A stretch of DNA of 64,000 bases from Dokdonella sp. (lineage in GTDB: Bacteria; Pseudomonadota; Gammaproteobacteria; Xanthomonadales; Rhodanobacteraceae), in NCBI RefSeq assembly GCF_019634815.1, contig NZ_JAHCAP010000009.1, positions 44,361 to 108,360 on the forward strand, given 5' to 3'. The stretch's first letter is position 1. The number at the start of each line of letters is the position of its first letter. The notes under the pieces are model-generated. The model made no database searches and was not told where the DNA came from. It was given only the letters and a program-made list of their open reading frames with translations. The position numbers and the translations under genes were made by a program. Positions 41,823 to 50,606 of the stretch are shown here, in pieces.

Positions 41823-43274
41823 TCAGCTCAGGTCGAAACAGAGATTCTTGGCGTCGGTGAAAAAGCGCAGCGCATCAAGGCCACCTTCGCGGCCGACACC
41901 GGAGTGCTTGACGCCTCCGAAGGGCGTGCGCAGGTCGCGCAGCAGCCAGCAGTTGATCCAGACGATACCGAACTCGAGTGCGGCAGCGAGTCGATGTGCG
42001 CGCTTGAGATCGCGCGTCCACAGCGAAGCGGCCAGGCCATAGCCGCTGGCATTGGCCAGGGCGATTGCCTCGCTTTCGTCAGTGAAGGGAATCAGGCTGA
42101 CCACCGGGCCGAATATCTCTTCCTGGTTGGTCAGTGCGCAGTTGGATAGGCCTTCGATCACGGTCGGCGCCACGAACCAGCCGTGGGCGCAGCGTCCTTC
42201 AACCGCGACCGGGCCGCCACCGCACAGCAGCTTGCCGCCTTCGCCACGTGCGCGCTCGATGCAGCTGATGACCTTGTCGAAATGTGCCTTCGAGACCAAC
42301 GCACCCAGATCGCTGCCGGCCTCCTGCGGATCGCCCACCCGCAAACGCTGCACGCGTTCGAGATAGCGCGCCTTGAATGCATCGTAGATCGAGCGCTGCA
42401 CCAGCAGGCGTGAGCCGCACAGGCAGATTTCGCCCTGATTGGCGAAGCCCGACCGCACGATGGTGTCGAGATCGGCATCGGACAGTTCGGCATCGTCGAA
42501 CACGATCGCCGGATTCTTGCCGCCCAGTTCCAGCGAGAGCTTCTTGAAATGCGGTGCCGCGGCAGCGGCAATTCGCGCGCCGGTGCGCGTGCTGCCGGTA
42601 AACGAGATCGCCTTGACGCGGGCATGCTCGACCAGTGCCTGACCGACGCCGGCGCCGTGGCCGTGGACGATGTTGAGCACGCCGGGCGGAAATCCCGCCG
42701 TGATCGCCGCCGCGGCAAGGCGCGCGGCCGTGCAGGGCGTGACTTCCGATGGCTTGGCGACGACCGTGTTGCCGGCCGCAAGCGCGGGTGCGATCTTCCA
42801 GGTCAGCAGGTACAGCGGCAGATTCCACGGCGAGATGCAGGCCACCACGCCCAGCGGTTGGTGCAAGGTGACATTGAGCGCGCGGCCATCCATCGGATGC
42901 GCCTCGCTCGCCCACTGCGTGATGGCGGCGGCAAAGAAGCGCAGGTTGGCGACCGCGCGCGGGATATCGAGCGAGCGCGCGAGCGCGACCGGCTTGCCCG
43001 AATCCCGTGACTCCAGTAGCGCAAAGGATTCGAGATCGCTCTCGATCAGATCGGCAAGGCGATCGAGCAGACGTGCCCGCTCGCTTGCGGGGGTCGCTGC
43101 CCAGCCCGGCGCTGCATGCGCAGCGGCGGCCACCGCGGCTTCGACATCGGCAGCGCCCGAATCGGGACAGCGTGCGAACACCGTCGCGGTCGCGGGTTCG
43201 AATACTTCGAGATAGGCGCCATCGCGCGGCGGCTGCAGGCGACCATCGATGAGATTGGCCAGCGCCAGCGTCAT
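41823..43274 (-). CDS. Aldehyde dehydrogenase, probable 2-aminomuconic semialdehyde dehydrogenase
   Basis: NAD-dependent dehydrogenase of 483 residues. Catalytic Glu249 (LELGGKN) and Cys284 (NQGEICLCGSR) are present, as is the oxyanion/NAD segment ISPWNLPLYLLTWK. The ICLCGSR form and the length match the 2-hydroxy/2-aminomuconic semialdehyde dehydrogenase group (NbaE/AmnC/XylG), and the cluster context selects the amino substrate. ATG 43274 gives the normal family N-terminus; an upstream extension is not supported. Confidence 0.9.
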   Translation of the reverse strand: MTLALANLIDGRLQPPRDGAYLEVFEPATATVFARCPDSGAADVEAAVAAAAHAAPGWAATPASERARLLDRLADLIESDLESFALLESRDSGKPVALARSLDIPRAVANLRFFAAAITQWASEAHPMDGRALNVTLHQPLGVVACISPWNLPLYLLTWKIAPALAAGNTVVAKPSEVTPCTAARLAAAAITAGFPPGVLNIVHGHGAGVGQALVEHARVKAISFTGSTRTGARIAAAAAPHFKKLSLELGGKNPAIVFDDAELSDADLDTIVRSGFANQGEICLCGSRLLVQRSIYDAFKARYLERVQRLRVGDPQEAGSDLGALVSKAHFDKVISCIERARGEGGKLLCGGGPVAVEGRCAHGWFVAPTVIEGLSNCALTNQEEIFGPVVSLIPFTDESEAIALANASGYGLAASLWTRDLKRAHRLAAALEFGIVWINCWLLRDLRTPFGGVKHSGVGREGGLDALRFFTDAKNLCFDLS

Positions 43275-43380
43275 GCGCGCAGCGCTCCGCGGTGGTCGCA
43301 TGAGGTGGCGCGCGGTGCATCGGCGGCAAGGTTCATGCGCCGATTGTAGCGCCGCAGCCGCGCCAGACGGTGCCTGCGCG

Positions 43381-44169
43381 TCACAACGATTGCGTGCGCC
43401 CGCCGTCGACCGGCACATTGATGCCGTTGACGTAGGCCGCGGCCGGGCTGGCGAGGAAGGCGATCACGGCAGCGATCTCGGATGGCTCGGCAAAGCGTGC
43501 GGCGGGCACGCTCGCCAGCATCGCTGCTTCGATCTCGGCGCTGCTCTTGCCGCTGCTGCGGCTGCGTTCGGCAACGATCTGCGTGAGCCTGCGCGTGCGC
43601 GTGTAGCCGGGCAGCACGTTGTTCACGGTGATGCCCTGGCTGCCGAGTTCGCCGGCGAGCGTCTTGGCCCAACTCGCCATCGCGCCGCGAATCGTGTTGG
43701 AGACGCCGAGATTGCGGATCGGTTCCTTTACCGATGTCGATATGACGTTGATGATGCGGCCGTAGCCGCTCGCACGCATGCCGGGCAGCAAGGTCTGCAG
43801 GATGGTCTGCGCGGAAATCAGGTGCTGCTCGAAGGCGGTGCGGAATTCATCGATTGCAGCGCCATGAGCGGGACCGCCGGGCGGCCCGCCGGTGTTGTTG
43901 ACGAGGATCTGCACCGCGTGCCCCTGCGTGATCGCCGCAAGCTTGGCGGCGAGCGTGGGTGCATCATTCATGTCGATGGCGATGGCCGCATGTCGTTGAG
44001 TGGCGCGTGGCCGAGGCAGGTTTTCAAGTGCTGCATCGAGCGCATCGCGCGAGCGCGCCAGCAGGGTCACGTCGGCACCAAGCATGGCCAGTTCGTTTGC
44101 CGCGGCCAAGCCGATGCCTTGCGAGCCGCCGCAGACCAGTGCGTGTTTGCCATCGAGATCCAGATTCAT
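43381..44169 (-). CDS. Short-chain dehydrogenase/reductase
   Basis: A 262-residue classical SDR: Rossmann motif GGSQGIG near the N-terminus, NNTGG, and C-terminal PVDGGRTQS. The usual active-site YxxxK is not obvious: in the expected region the sequence reads VSNTIRGAMASWAKTLAGEL, with Asn/Thr where Tyr normally stands, as in some divergent SDRs of catabolic clusters. Activity as an oxidoreductase is therefore uncertain. ATG 44169 was preferred to the GTG nine bases upstream. It precedes the aldehyde dehydrogenase gene by 106 bp. Confidence 0.85.
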   Translation of the reverse strand: MNLDLDGKHALVCGGSQGIGLAAANELAMLGADVTLLARSRDALDAALENLPRPRATQRHAAIAIDMNDAPTLAAKLAAITQGHAVQILVNNTGGPPGGPAHGAAIDEFRTAFEQHLISAQTILQTLLPGMRASGYGRIINVISTSVKEPIRNLGVSNTIRGAMASWAKTLAGELGSQGITVNNVLPGYTRTRRLTQIVAERSRSSGKSSAEIEAAMLASVPAARFAEPSEIAAVIAFLASPAAAYVNGINVPVDGGRTQSL

Positions 44170-44212
44170 CGTCGTCACCGGTCGGAGATTGAAGCGCGCG
44201 TCGCCGCCGCGC

Positions 44213-44506
44213 TCAGAACTTTTGCACCATCAGCGGCAACAGGGCTTCGTCGTCCTCGGCATGCGGTGGTTCGACTTCTTCGAGGTCAAGACCGAGCTGT
44301 TCGGCATCATCGATATCGAGACCGTCGAAGGCGCGGAACTCGGCATCGAGCAGGGCCATGCGCGCCGCGGTTTCGTCGTCGTAACGCAGGGTGCCGCCAT
44401 CGCTGTCGAACACTTCGGCGATGCCGTCATCGAGTACCCGCAGGCGGGCCCAGATCAAGGTGTCGCCGATCACCGCGAGCCACCACTGGGTCGACTCGCC
44501 GCTCAC
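44213..44506 (-). CDS. Small acidic hypothetical protein
   Basis: A 97-residue, strongly acidic protein (GTG start) with a Trp-rich opening (TQWWLAVIGDTLIWARLRV) and an Asp/Glu-rich C-terminal half. The start overlaps the stop of the upstream gene (GTGA). No known family recognised. Confidence 0.6.
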   Translation of the reverse strand: MSGESTQWWLAVIGDTLIWARLRVLDDGIAEVFDSDGGTLRYDDETAARMALLDAEFRAFDGLDIDDAEQLGLDLEEVEPPHAEDDEALLPLMVQKF

Positions 44507-44826
44507 GCTCCCGCTCCGGCCAGGGACAACCACTTGGCGATGCTCGCCGCGATCGCTCCGACCACCATCGCCCAGGTGCCAAGCGTGCCGAGCACGGCCA
44601 GCCCCGAGACCGCGGGATCGCGCAAGGCGCGCCAACGCGCGGCAAGAAACCACAAGAGCTGGCGCGGCGTCAGCGGGAAGCCACCCAAGCGGGCGCGTTC
44701 GCCGGGATGGCGGTCGCGCAGGGTGACGCCCACGAGGGCGCAGACCATGAAATAGGTGGTCAGGCCCGAGACGAGCAGGCCGAGACCGCCGATAAAGATG
44801 AACTGGTGCCAGGCCGATGCGGTCAT
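44503..44826 (-). CDS. Small two-to-three-helix membrane protein
   Basis: A 107-residue protein with hydrophobic helices at about residues 8-33 and 76-98 and a basic loop (TLRDRHPGERARLGG) between. Coupled to the acidic protein gene by a four-base overlap and 33 bp downstream of asnS. Function unknown. Confidence 0.62.
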   Translation of the reverse strand: MTASAWHQFIFIGGLGLLVSGLTTYFMVCALVGVTLRDRHPGERARLGGFPLTPRQLLWFLAARWRALRDPAVSGLAVLGTLGTWAMVVGAIAASIAKWLSLAGAGA

Positions 44827-44859
44827 GAGGCAGTTCCGTGGTGAACGAGAGTCATGCGC

Positions 44860-46284
44860 TCAGAACTCCGCCGTGCCCGGTGCGCGCGGGTAGGGGATGG
44901 CGTCGCGGATGTTGCCCAGTCCGCAGACATACACCACCAGGCGCTCGAAGCCCAGGCCAAAACCCGCGTGCGGCACGGTGCCGTAGCGGCGGAAATCACG
45001 GTACCACTGGTAATGCGCGGGATCGAGACCGAATTGCGCAATGCGCCGGTCGAGCACGTCGAGGCGTTCCTCGCGCTGCGAGCCACCGACGATCTCGCCA
45101 ATGCCGGGCGCGAGCACATCCATCGCTGCAACCGTGCGTCCATCATCGTTGAGGCGCATGTAGAACGACTTGATCTTCTCCGGATAGTTCGTCACGACCA
45201 CCGGACGGCCGACATGTTCCTCGGTGAGGTAGCGTTCGTGTTCGGTTTGCAGGTCGGCGCCCCATTCGATCGCGTAATCGAACTTCTTGCCGGATTTCTT
45301 CAGGATTTCGACCGCATCGGTGTACTCGATGCGCTCGAATGGCGCCTTGATGAAGGCCTCCAACCGCGACACCGCGGTTTTCTCCACGCGTTCGGCGAAG
45401 AACGCCATGTCATCGCTGCGCTCGTCGAGCACGGCCTTGAACACGTACTTGAGCAGGTCTTCGGCCACCCGCGCATCTTCGGCGAGATCAGCGAAGGCGA
45501 TTTCCGGTTCGATCATCCAGAACTCGGCGAGGTGGCGCGTGGTATGCGAATTCTCGGCACGGAAGGTCGGGCCGAAGGTGTAGACCTTGCTCAAGGCCAG
45601 GCAGTAGGCCTCGACGTTGAGCTGGCCCGACACCGTGAGAAAGGTTTCCTTGCCGAAGAAGTCCTTTCTGAAATCGATTGCGCCCTTGTCGGTGCGTGGC
45701 AGGTTCATCATGTCGAGCGTGGAGACGCGAAACATCTGGCCCGCGCCTTCCGCATCGGAGGTGGTGATGATGGGTGTATTGACCCAGAAATAGCCGTGCG
45801 TGCTGAAGTAGCGATGAATCGCGTTGGCGAGCGTGTGGCGCACGCGTGCGACCGCACCGAACAGGTTGGTGCGCGGACGCAAATGGGCGACTTCGCGCAG
45901 GAATTCGGGCGAGTGCGGCTTGGGTTGGATCGGATAGGTTTCCGGGTCATCGACCCAGCCGACCACTTCGATCGAGCTTGCCTGCAATTCGAAACTCTGG
46001 CCCTTGCCTTGCGAGGCGACCAGTTCACCGCGGGCGATCACCGCGCAACCCGCCGACAGGCGCGTCACCTCTTCGGCATAGTTGGGCAGCGTTGCCGGCG
46101 CGACCACCTGGATCGCATCGAAGCAGGAACCGTCGCTGACATTGACGAAGGAGACGCCGGCCTTGGAATCCCGCCGCGTGCGCACCCAGCCACGCACGCA
46201 AACCATGCTGCCCGCGGTCAACGCGCCCGACAGCGCCTGTTTGACTTCGACTACGCCCATAGATGCTGAACCACTTGCCGCCAT
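44860..46284 (-). CDS. asnS: Asparaginyl-tRNA synthetase
   Basis: Class IIb synthetase that charges tRNA-Asn. The 474-residue protein has the N-terminal OB-fold anticodon domain (about residues 18-120, [14 protein letters not shown]), then the class II core with motif 2 [21 protein letters not shown] and motif 3 [15 protein letters not shown]; the [11 protein letters not shown] form distinguishes AsnRS from AspRS. ATG 46284 has GGGAG upstream; ATG 46260 is an alternative. Confidence 0.96.
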   Translation of the reverse strand: MAASGSASMGVVEVKQALSGALTAGSMVCVRGWVRTRRDSKAGVSFVNVSDGSCFDAIQVVAPATLPNYAEEVTRLSAGCAVIARGELVASQGKGQSFELQASSIEVVGWVDDPETYPIQPKPHSPEFLREVAHLRPRTNLFGAVARVRHTLANAIHRYFSTHGYFWVNTPIITTSDAEGAGQMFRVSTLDMMNLPRTDKGAIDFRKDFFGKETFLTVSGQLNVEAYCLALSKVYTFGPTFRAENSHTTRHLAEFWMIEPEIAFADLAEDARVAEDLLKYVFKAVLDERSDDMAFFAERVEKTAVSRLEAFIKAPFERIEYTDAVEILKKSGKKFDYAIEWGADLQTEHERYLTEEHVGRPVVVTNYPEKIKSFYMRLNDDGRTVAAMDVLAPGIGEIVGGSQREERLDVLDRRIAQFGLDPAHYQWYRDFRRYGTVPHAGFGLGFERLVVYVCGLGNIRDAIPYPRAPGTAEF

Positions 46285-46438
46285 TGCCAGAAACTCCCGG
46301 GAAGGCACGCCCGCCGCGGCGCGCGAACCGGCGATGATAACGGAAGGCCATGCACGGCGATGCAAGGCATGCGCTTGCGGCACGGCGCCCGTCACTCGCG
46401 CCGCGAGCTGGCCGGGCGACCGCGCCGGGCGTGCGCGC

Positions 46439-46444
46439 TACAAT
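46439..46444 (+). promoter_or_regulatory. Candidate -10 (TACAAT) for the Fe-S carrier gene
   Basis: GCTACAAT lies 38 bases before the ATG at 46482. The same GCTACAAT context recurs before the glutaryl-CoA dehydrogenase gene (57373). The -35 position is weak. Confidence 0.4.
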
Positions 46445-46481
46445 GGCGCATCGCCCTTGTGGCACGCCCCGGCATTGATCG

Positions 46482-46817
46482 ATGGCCATTGAAATCACCG
46501 ATGCAGCGCGTGCGCGCATGCAGGACTTCGTCGCCCGCCAGCCGAATGCGGCCGGCATCCGCTTCGGCATCAAGCGCAGCGGCTGTTCCGGTTTCGGCTA
46601 CACCGTGGCGCTGGCCGAGGCGGTGGGCGCGGATGATGTCGTGTTCGACGATCACGGGCTGCAGCTGGTGATCGACCGCGCCGCATTGCCGCTGGTCGAC
46701 GGTACGCGCATCGATTTCGAGCGCAACGGACTCAACGCGAGTTTCGTGTTCCGCAATCCCAATGCAACCGGTGAATGCGGCTGCGGCAGCAGCTTCACGG
46801 TCGACGCGGCATCCTGA
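46482..46817 (+). CDS. A-type iron-sulfur carrier protein (IscA-like)
   Basis: A 111-residue HesB/IscA/SufA-fold protein that delivers Fe-S clusters to apo-proteins. The three conserved cysteines are Cys35 (SGCSGFGY), Cys98 and Cys100 (ECGCGSSF). It stands alone, divergent from asnS and not in an isc or suf operon. The sub-family (IscA, SufA, ErpA) cannot be fixed; the ECGCGSSF ending is closest to IscA. Confidence 0.93.
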   Translation: MAIEITDAARARMQDFVARQPNAAGIRFGIKRSGCSGFGYTVALAEAVGADDVVFDDHGLQLVIDRAALPLVDGTRIDFERNGLNASFVFRNPNATGECGCGSSFTVDAAS

Positions 46818-46890
46818 GGATGCAGGCAAGCGGCATGATCGAAGCTTCGATTCGCGTCTGGCAGCGGAGCGGCTGGCGGATGTCGCACGG

Positions 46891-47643
46891 ATGAGTGCGG
46901 GCGAGGCCACGCCGGCTGCGCAGGCTGACGCTGTCTCGCGTGCGCACGCGGACTCGACGCTCGGCCGCCTGCTGCCGCACCTGTTCGATCTGTTGCGACG
47001 TGAGCCCGCGCTGGGCCTGACCGCGGCCTATTTGCTGGTGGCAATGGCGGGCTTGATTTACGACTATCGCTTCTACGCGCAATTCGGCATTCCCATCCTC
47101 AGCCTGCTTCAGGTCGGTGATTTCCTTACTGCCGGCGTGCAGGAGCCGATGGCCTTGCTGCTGGTTCTGTCGACCCTGCCGCTGATCTGGCTGTTTGACC
47201 GCTTCAACGTCTGGCTGCGTATGCGCATGCGCAAGCGGCTCGCGGAATTTCAGGCCTTGCCTGGTCTCAATCGCTGGCAGCGCACCCGACGGACCTACTT
47301 CGAGTGGCAGCTCAAGCGCCGCGACAACTACATGCGATTGATGTACGGTTTCATCCTGTTCGGATATGGCTGGACCTTCGTCGCCATCTATGCCGATCAT
47401 CGGGTCGAGCAGGTTCGGCGCGGCCACGGCCCGCAGGTCCAGGTCTGGATGGCCGGCGGCGAGCATCGGGCGGCAGCCGATGGCGGACCGCTGACGTATC
47501 TGGGTGCGGTTTCAGCGTATCTGTTCGTGCTGGACACCGGCACGCAGCACGTGCAGATCCTGCCGGCACAGGCGATCAGCCGCCTCGAGCCAGTCCAGGG
47601 CAGCAAGCTGCGGAAGGGCAACGCGCTTGTGCCAAATCCCTGA
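46891..47643 (+). CDS. Integral membrane protein of unknown function
   Basis: A 250-residue protein with about three to four hydrophobic helices (around residues 45-60, 75-105, 150-170) and a soluble C-terminal domain ending in a beta-rich stretch. An Arg-rich cytoplasmic loop ([11 protein letters not shown]) follows the second helix. ATG 46891 is chosen because upstream codons overlap the Fe-S carrier gene. Not recognised. Confidence 0.7.
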   Translation: MSAGEATPAAQADAVSRAHADSTLGRLLPHLFDLLRREPALGLTAAYLLVAMAGLIYDYRFYAQFGIPILSLLQVGDFLTAGVQEPMALLLVLSTLPLIWLFDRFNVWLRMRMRKRLAEFQALPGLNRWQRTRRTYFEWQLKRRDNYMRLMYGFILFGYGWTFVAIYADHRVEQVRRGHGPQVQVWMAGGEHRAAADGGPLTYLGAVSAYLFVLDTGTQHVQILPAQAISRLEPVQGSKLRKGNALVPNP

Positions 47644-47655
47644 TTGAATTAGAAT
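47627..47655 (+). promoter_or_regulatory. Promoter of the rpsF-rpsR-rplI operon
   Basis: TTGTGC (47627-47632), 17-bp spacer, TAGAAT (47650-47655). It overlaps the end of the upstream gene. Transcription would start near 47662, giving a leader of about 90 bases to the rpsF ATG. Confidence 0.6.
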
Positions 47656-47691
47656 CCGCGCCCCTTTGCCGACTGGCGAAGGCCTTGCCTC

Positions 47692-47736
47692 ACCGCGTCG
47701 CGGGAGGCTGCCGCGACGGAAATCCGTCCGCGCGGT
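47692..47736 (+). promoter_or_regulatory. rpsF leader hairpin, possible S6:S18 autoregulatory site
   Basis: The leader contains a perfect 8-bp stem CGTCGCGG/CCGCGACG (47696-47703 and 47711-47718) with a 7-base loop, followed by CCG-rich sequence and AAGGAG. Many bacteria control rpsF through S6:S18 binding to a leader stem with a CCG bulge. Resemblance here is general, so the role is inference. Confidence 0.35.
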
Positions 47737-47753
47737 ACCCACAAGGAGTTTCC

Positions 47754-48194
47754 ATGCGTCATTACGAAGTCGTGTTTCTGGTCCACCCTGACCAGAGCGA
47801 GCAGGTGCCCGGCATGATCGAGCGCTACAAGGCGCTGGTCGAGGGCGACGGCGGCAAGATCCATCGTCTCGAGGACTGGGGTCGTCGCCAGCTCGCCTAT
47901 CCGATCCAGCATCTGGCCAAGGCCCACTACGTGCTGCTCAACATCGAATGCAGCCAGGCTGCGCTCGGCGAACTGCAGTCGGGCTTCCGTTTCAACGATG
48001 CGGTGCTGCGCCACCTCATCGTCACCCGCGAAGGGCCGGTGACCGAAATGTCGCCGATCATGAAGAACAAGGACGACAAGGGCGGCCGCCGCCGCGATGA
48101 CGAGGGTTTTGGTTTCGGAGATGCGGACGACGAGCGTCCGCGCCGCGAGCGCGCCCCGCGCGAAGAAGCCGCACCCGAATCCGCCGCCGAATAA
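47754..48194 (+). CDS. rpsF: 30S ribosomal protein S6
   Basis: Binds S18 and 16S rRNA in the platform of the 30S subunit. The 146-residue protein starts [19 protein letters not shown] behind AAGGAG and contains the S6 core to about residue 100. A long charged tail rich in Asp, Arg and Glu follows, a target of RimK-type glutamylation in other species. Followed by rpsR after 12 bp. Confidence 0.97.
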   Translation: MRHYEVVFLVHPDQSEQVPGMIERYKALVEGDGGKIHRLEDWGRRQLAYPIQHLAKAHYVLLNIECSQAALGELQSGFRFNDAVLRHLIVTREGPVTEMSPIMKNKDDKGGRRRDDEGFGFGDADDERPRRERAPREEAAPESAAE

Positions 48195-48206
48195 GGAGCC
48201 CAGATC

Positions 48207-48431
48207 ATGTCCAAGTTTTTCCGCCGCAAGAAGTTTTGCCGTTTCACCGCCGAAGGCGCCACCGAGATCGATTACAAGGATCTCAACCTGCTGCGCCAGT
48301 ACATCGGCGAGACCGGCAAGATCGTGCCCAGTCGCATCACCGGCACCAAGGCGCGCTATCAGCGCATGCTTGGCACTGCGGTCGAGCACGCCCGCTATCT
48401 GGCCCTGCTGCCTTACAGCGATTCGCACTGA
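48207..48431 (+). CDS. rpsR: 30S ribosomal protein S18
   Basis: A 74-residue S18 protein with the family phrases [21 protein letters not shown] and [10 protein letters not shown]. Partner of S6. Single Cys variant (FCRF), so it is the zinc-independent-looking form. Confidence 0.97.
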   Translation: MSKFFRRKKFCRFTAEGATEIDYKDLNLLRQYIGETGKIVPSRITGTKARYQRMLGTAVEHARYLALLPYSDSH

Positions 48432-48438
48432 ACGCAGC

Positions 48439-48463
48439 GGCCCGTGCCTTGCCGGCACGGGCC
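48439..48463 (+). terminator. Hairpin between rpsR and rplI
   Basis: A perfect 10-bp stem (GGCCCGTGCC at 48439-48448, complement at 48454-48463) with a 5-base loop, eight bases past the rpsR stop. It lacks a T-run, so it is more likely an attenuator or 3'-end stabiliser than a full stop. The 130-bp gap holds no gene. Confidence 0.45.
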
Positions 48464-48561
48464 CGGGCTGCCCGGATGATCCGGCAGCGCCGCACCGTCC
48501 CGTTCGGACAACACCCTTGCTGCGCCGGCGCACCCGGCGCTAACGAATCAGGAATCCCACG

Positions 48562-49011
48562 ATGGAACTCATCCTTCTGCAGAAAGTGAAGAACCTCGGC
48601 AACCTCGGCGACAAGGTCAAGGTCAAGCCCGGGTACGGTCGCAACTACCTCGTGCCGCAGGGCAAGGCCACCGCCGCCACTGCCGAAAACATCGCCGAGT
48701 TCGAGCAGCGCCGTGCCGAGTACGAAGCACGCGCCAACCAGCAGCTGGCCGGCGCCGAGGGGCGCAAGGCGCAGTTCGAAAACGCCACGGTCACGATCAA
48801 GGCCAATGCCAGCGCCGAGGGCAAGCTGTTCGGCTCGGTTGGTCCGCGCGACATCGCCGAGGCGTTCACCGCCGCTGGCACCGCGCTCGACAAGAGCGAA
48901 GTGGTGATGGGCGAAGGTCCGATTCGCCACATCGGCGAGTTCGACGTGCACATCACCCTGCACGCCGATGTCACCACCACGGTCAAGGTCAACGTCGTCG
49001 CCGACGAGTGA
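48562..49011 (+). CDS. rplI: 50S ribosomal protein L9
   Basis: A 149-residue L9 with the N-terminal rRNA-binding domain ([32 protein letters not shown]), the long connecting helix rich in Glu/Ala/Arg, and the C-terminal domain. Lies downstream of rpsR as in most proteobacteria. Confidence 0.97.
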   Translation: MELILLQKVKNLGNLGDKVKVKPGYGRNYLVPQGKATAATAENIAEFEQRRAEYEARANQQLAGAEGRKAQFENATVTIKANASAEGKLFGSVGPRDIAEAFTAAGTALDKSEVVMGEGPIRHIGEFDVHITLHADVTTTVKVNVVADE

Positions 49012-49036
49012 TCCACGCCCGGCATGATTGCCTGCG

Positions 49037-49060
49037 ACGGGCGCCTTCGGGCGCCCGTTT
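49037..49060 (+). terminator. Rho-independent terminator after rplI
   Basis: Stem CGGGCGCC/GGCGCCCG (49038-49045 and 49050-49057) with a TTCG tetraloop and a short TTT at 49058-49060, 26 bases after the rplI stop. Confidence 0.75.
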
Positions 49061-49153
49061 GCATTCGTGCATCGCCGGCGACCGCAAATCCGGCGCGCGC
49101 CGCGAAGCGCACAGGTTTTCCACAGGGTTGTTGTCTCGACAGCTGAGACGGAC

Positions 49154-50578
49154 ATGCCGATGATGGCGAGTCAGACGAGGCGTGCAGGCATGGCGCAGAA
49201 CGAACGCAGGAACCCACTGACCAACGTCGAAGCGCTGCGCGTGCCGCCGCATTCGATCGAGGCCGAACAGGCCGTGCTCGGCGGCTTGATGCTCGCGCCC
49301 GAGGCTTGGGAGCGCGTTGCCGATCGCCTTGGCGTCGATGACTTCTACCGCAAGGATCATCGCCTGATCTATCGTGCGATCGAGGAGTTGTCGAACAAGA
49401 GCATGCCCTGCGATGCGGTCACGCTCGGGGATTGGTTCACGGCCAACAATCTGGCCGAAATGGTTGGCGGTGCCAGCTACGTGATCGAACTGGCCAACTC
49501 CACGCCCAGTGCGGCCAACATCACCGCCTATGCCGACATCGTGCGCGACAAGTCGGTGCTGCGCCAATTGATCGATGCCGGCAGCCAGATCACCGGCGAT
49601 GCCTTCATGCCCGACGGCCGCTCGACTCAGGAGCTGCTCGAAGTGGCCGAGCAAAAGGTGTTCCACATTGCCGAGATGGGCGCACGTGGGCGCAAGGGCT
49701 TCGTGCCGATGCGCACGGCGGTCAAGGAAGCCTTCCAGATCCTGCATCAACGCTACGAGAACGCCGGCGCGGTGACCGGGCTGCCAACCGGGTTCATCGA
49801 TCTGGATGAAATGACCGCGGGTCTGCAGCCGTCCGATCTCATCATCATTGCCGCGCGACCCTCGATGGGCAAGACCGCGCTCGCCGTCAACATGGCCGAG
49901 TATGCCGCGCTCAAGACCCGAAAGGCGGTGGCGGTGTTCTCGATGGAAATGTCGGCTTCGCAGCTCGCGTTCCGTCTGATTTCCTCGCTGGGCCGCATCA
50001 ACCAGCAGAACCTGCGGACCGGCGCCTTGGCCGAAGAGGAATGGCCGCGCGTGACCAGTGCGATCACCTTGCTGTCGGAGGCGAAGATCTTCATCGACGA
50101 CACGCCGGCGCTGTCACCGGGCGAGCTGCGTGCGCGTGCACGGCGGCTCAAGCGCGAGCACGATCTGGGCCTGATCGTGATTGACTACCTGCAGCTCATG
50201 CAGGTGCCCGGAACCAAGGAGAATCGCGCCACCGAAATTTCGGAAATCTCGCGCAGCCTCAAGGCCCTCGCCAAGGAGCTCAACGTGCCGGTGATCGCCC
50301 TGTCCCAGCTCAACCGCTCGCTCGAACAGCGCACCGACAAGCGGCCGGTGATGGCCGACCTGCGCGAGTCGGGCGCGATCGAGCAGGATGCCGACGTCAT
50401 CATGTTCATCTACCGCGACGAGTACTACAACGCCGAAAGCGGCGAGAAGGGTGTGGCCGAGGTGATCATCGGCAAGCAGCGCAATGGCCCCACCGGCGTG
50501 GTCAAGCTCGCCTTCCTCGGCAAGTACACCAAGTTCGAGAACCTTGCCAGCGACAGCTACGTCGCGGGTTACGAGTGA
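49154..50578 (+). CDS. dnaB: Replicative DNA helicase DnaB
   Basis: Hexameric helicase of the replication fork. The 474-residue protein has the N-terminal DnaB domain (PPHSIEAEQAVLGGL), Walker A RPSMGKTAL (Lys240), Walker B LIVIDYLQLM and the C-terminal RecA core with LSQLNRSLEQR and GKQRNGPTG. Several ATGs (49154, 49160, 49190) could start it and none has a strong ribosome site, so the first few residues are uncertain. No intein. Confidence 0.95.
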   Translation: MPMMASQTRRAGMAQNERRNPLTNVEALRVPPHSIEAEQAVLGGLMLAPEAWERVADRLGVDDFYRKDHRLIYRAIEELSNKSMPCDAVTLGDWFTANNLAEMVGGASYVIELANSTPSAANITAYADIVRDKSVLRQLIDAGSQITGDAFMPDGRSTQELLEVAEQKVFHIAEMGARGRKGFVPMRTAVKEAFQILHQRYENAGAVTGLPTGFIDLDEMTAGLQPSDLIIIAARPSMGKTALAVNMAEYAALKTRKAVAVFSMEMSASQLAFRLISSLGRINQQNLRTGALAEEEWPRVTSAITLLSEAKIFIDDTPALSPGELRARARRLKREHDLGLIVIDYLQLMQVPGTKENRATEISEISRSLKALAKELNVPVIALSQLNRSLEQRTDKRPVMADLRESGAIEQDADVIMFIYRDEYYNAESGEKGVAEVIIGKQRNGPTGVVKLAFLGKYTKFENLASDSYVAGYE

Positions 50579-50606
50579 ACGGCGCCACGCGGCGCGCGGG
50601 TCCCTG

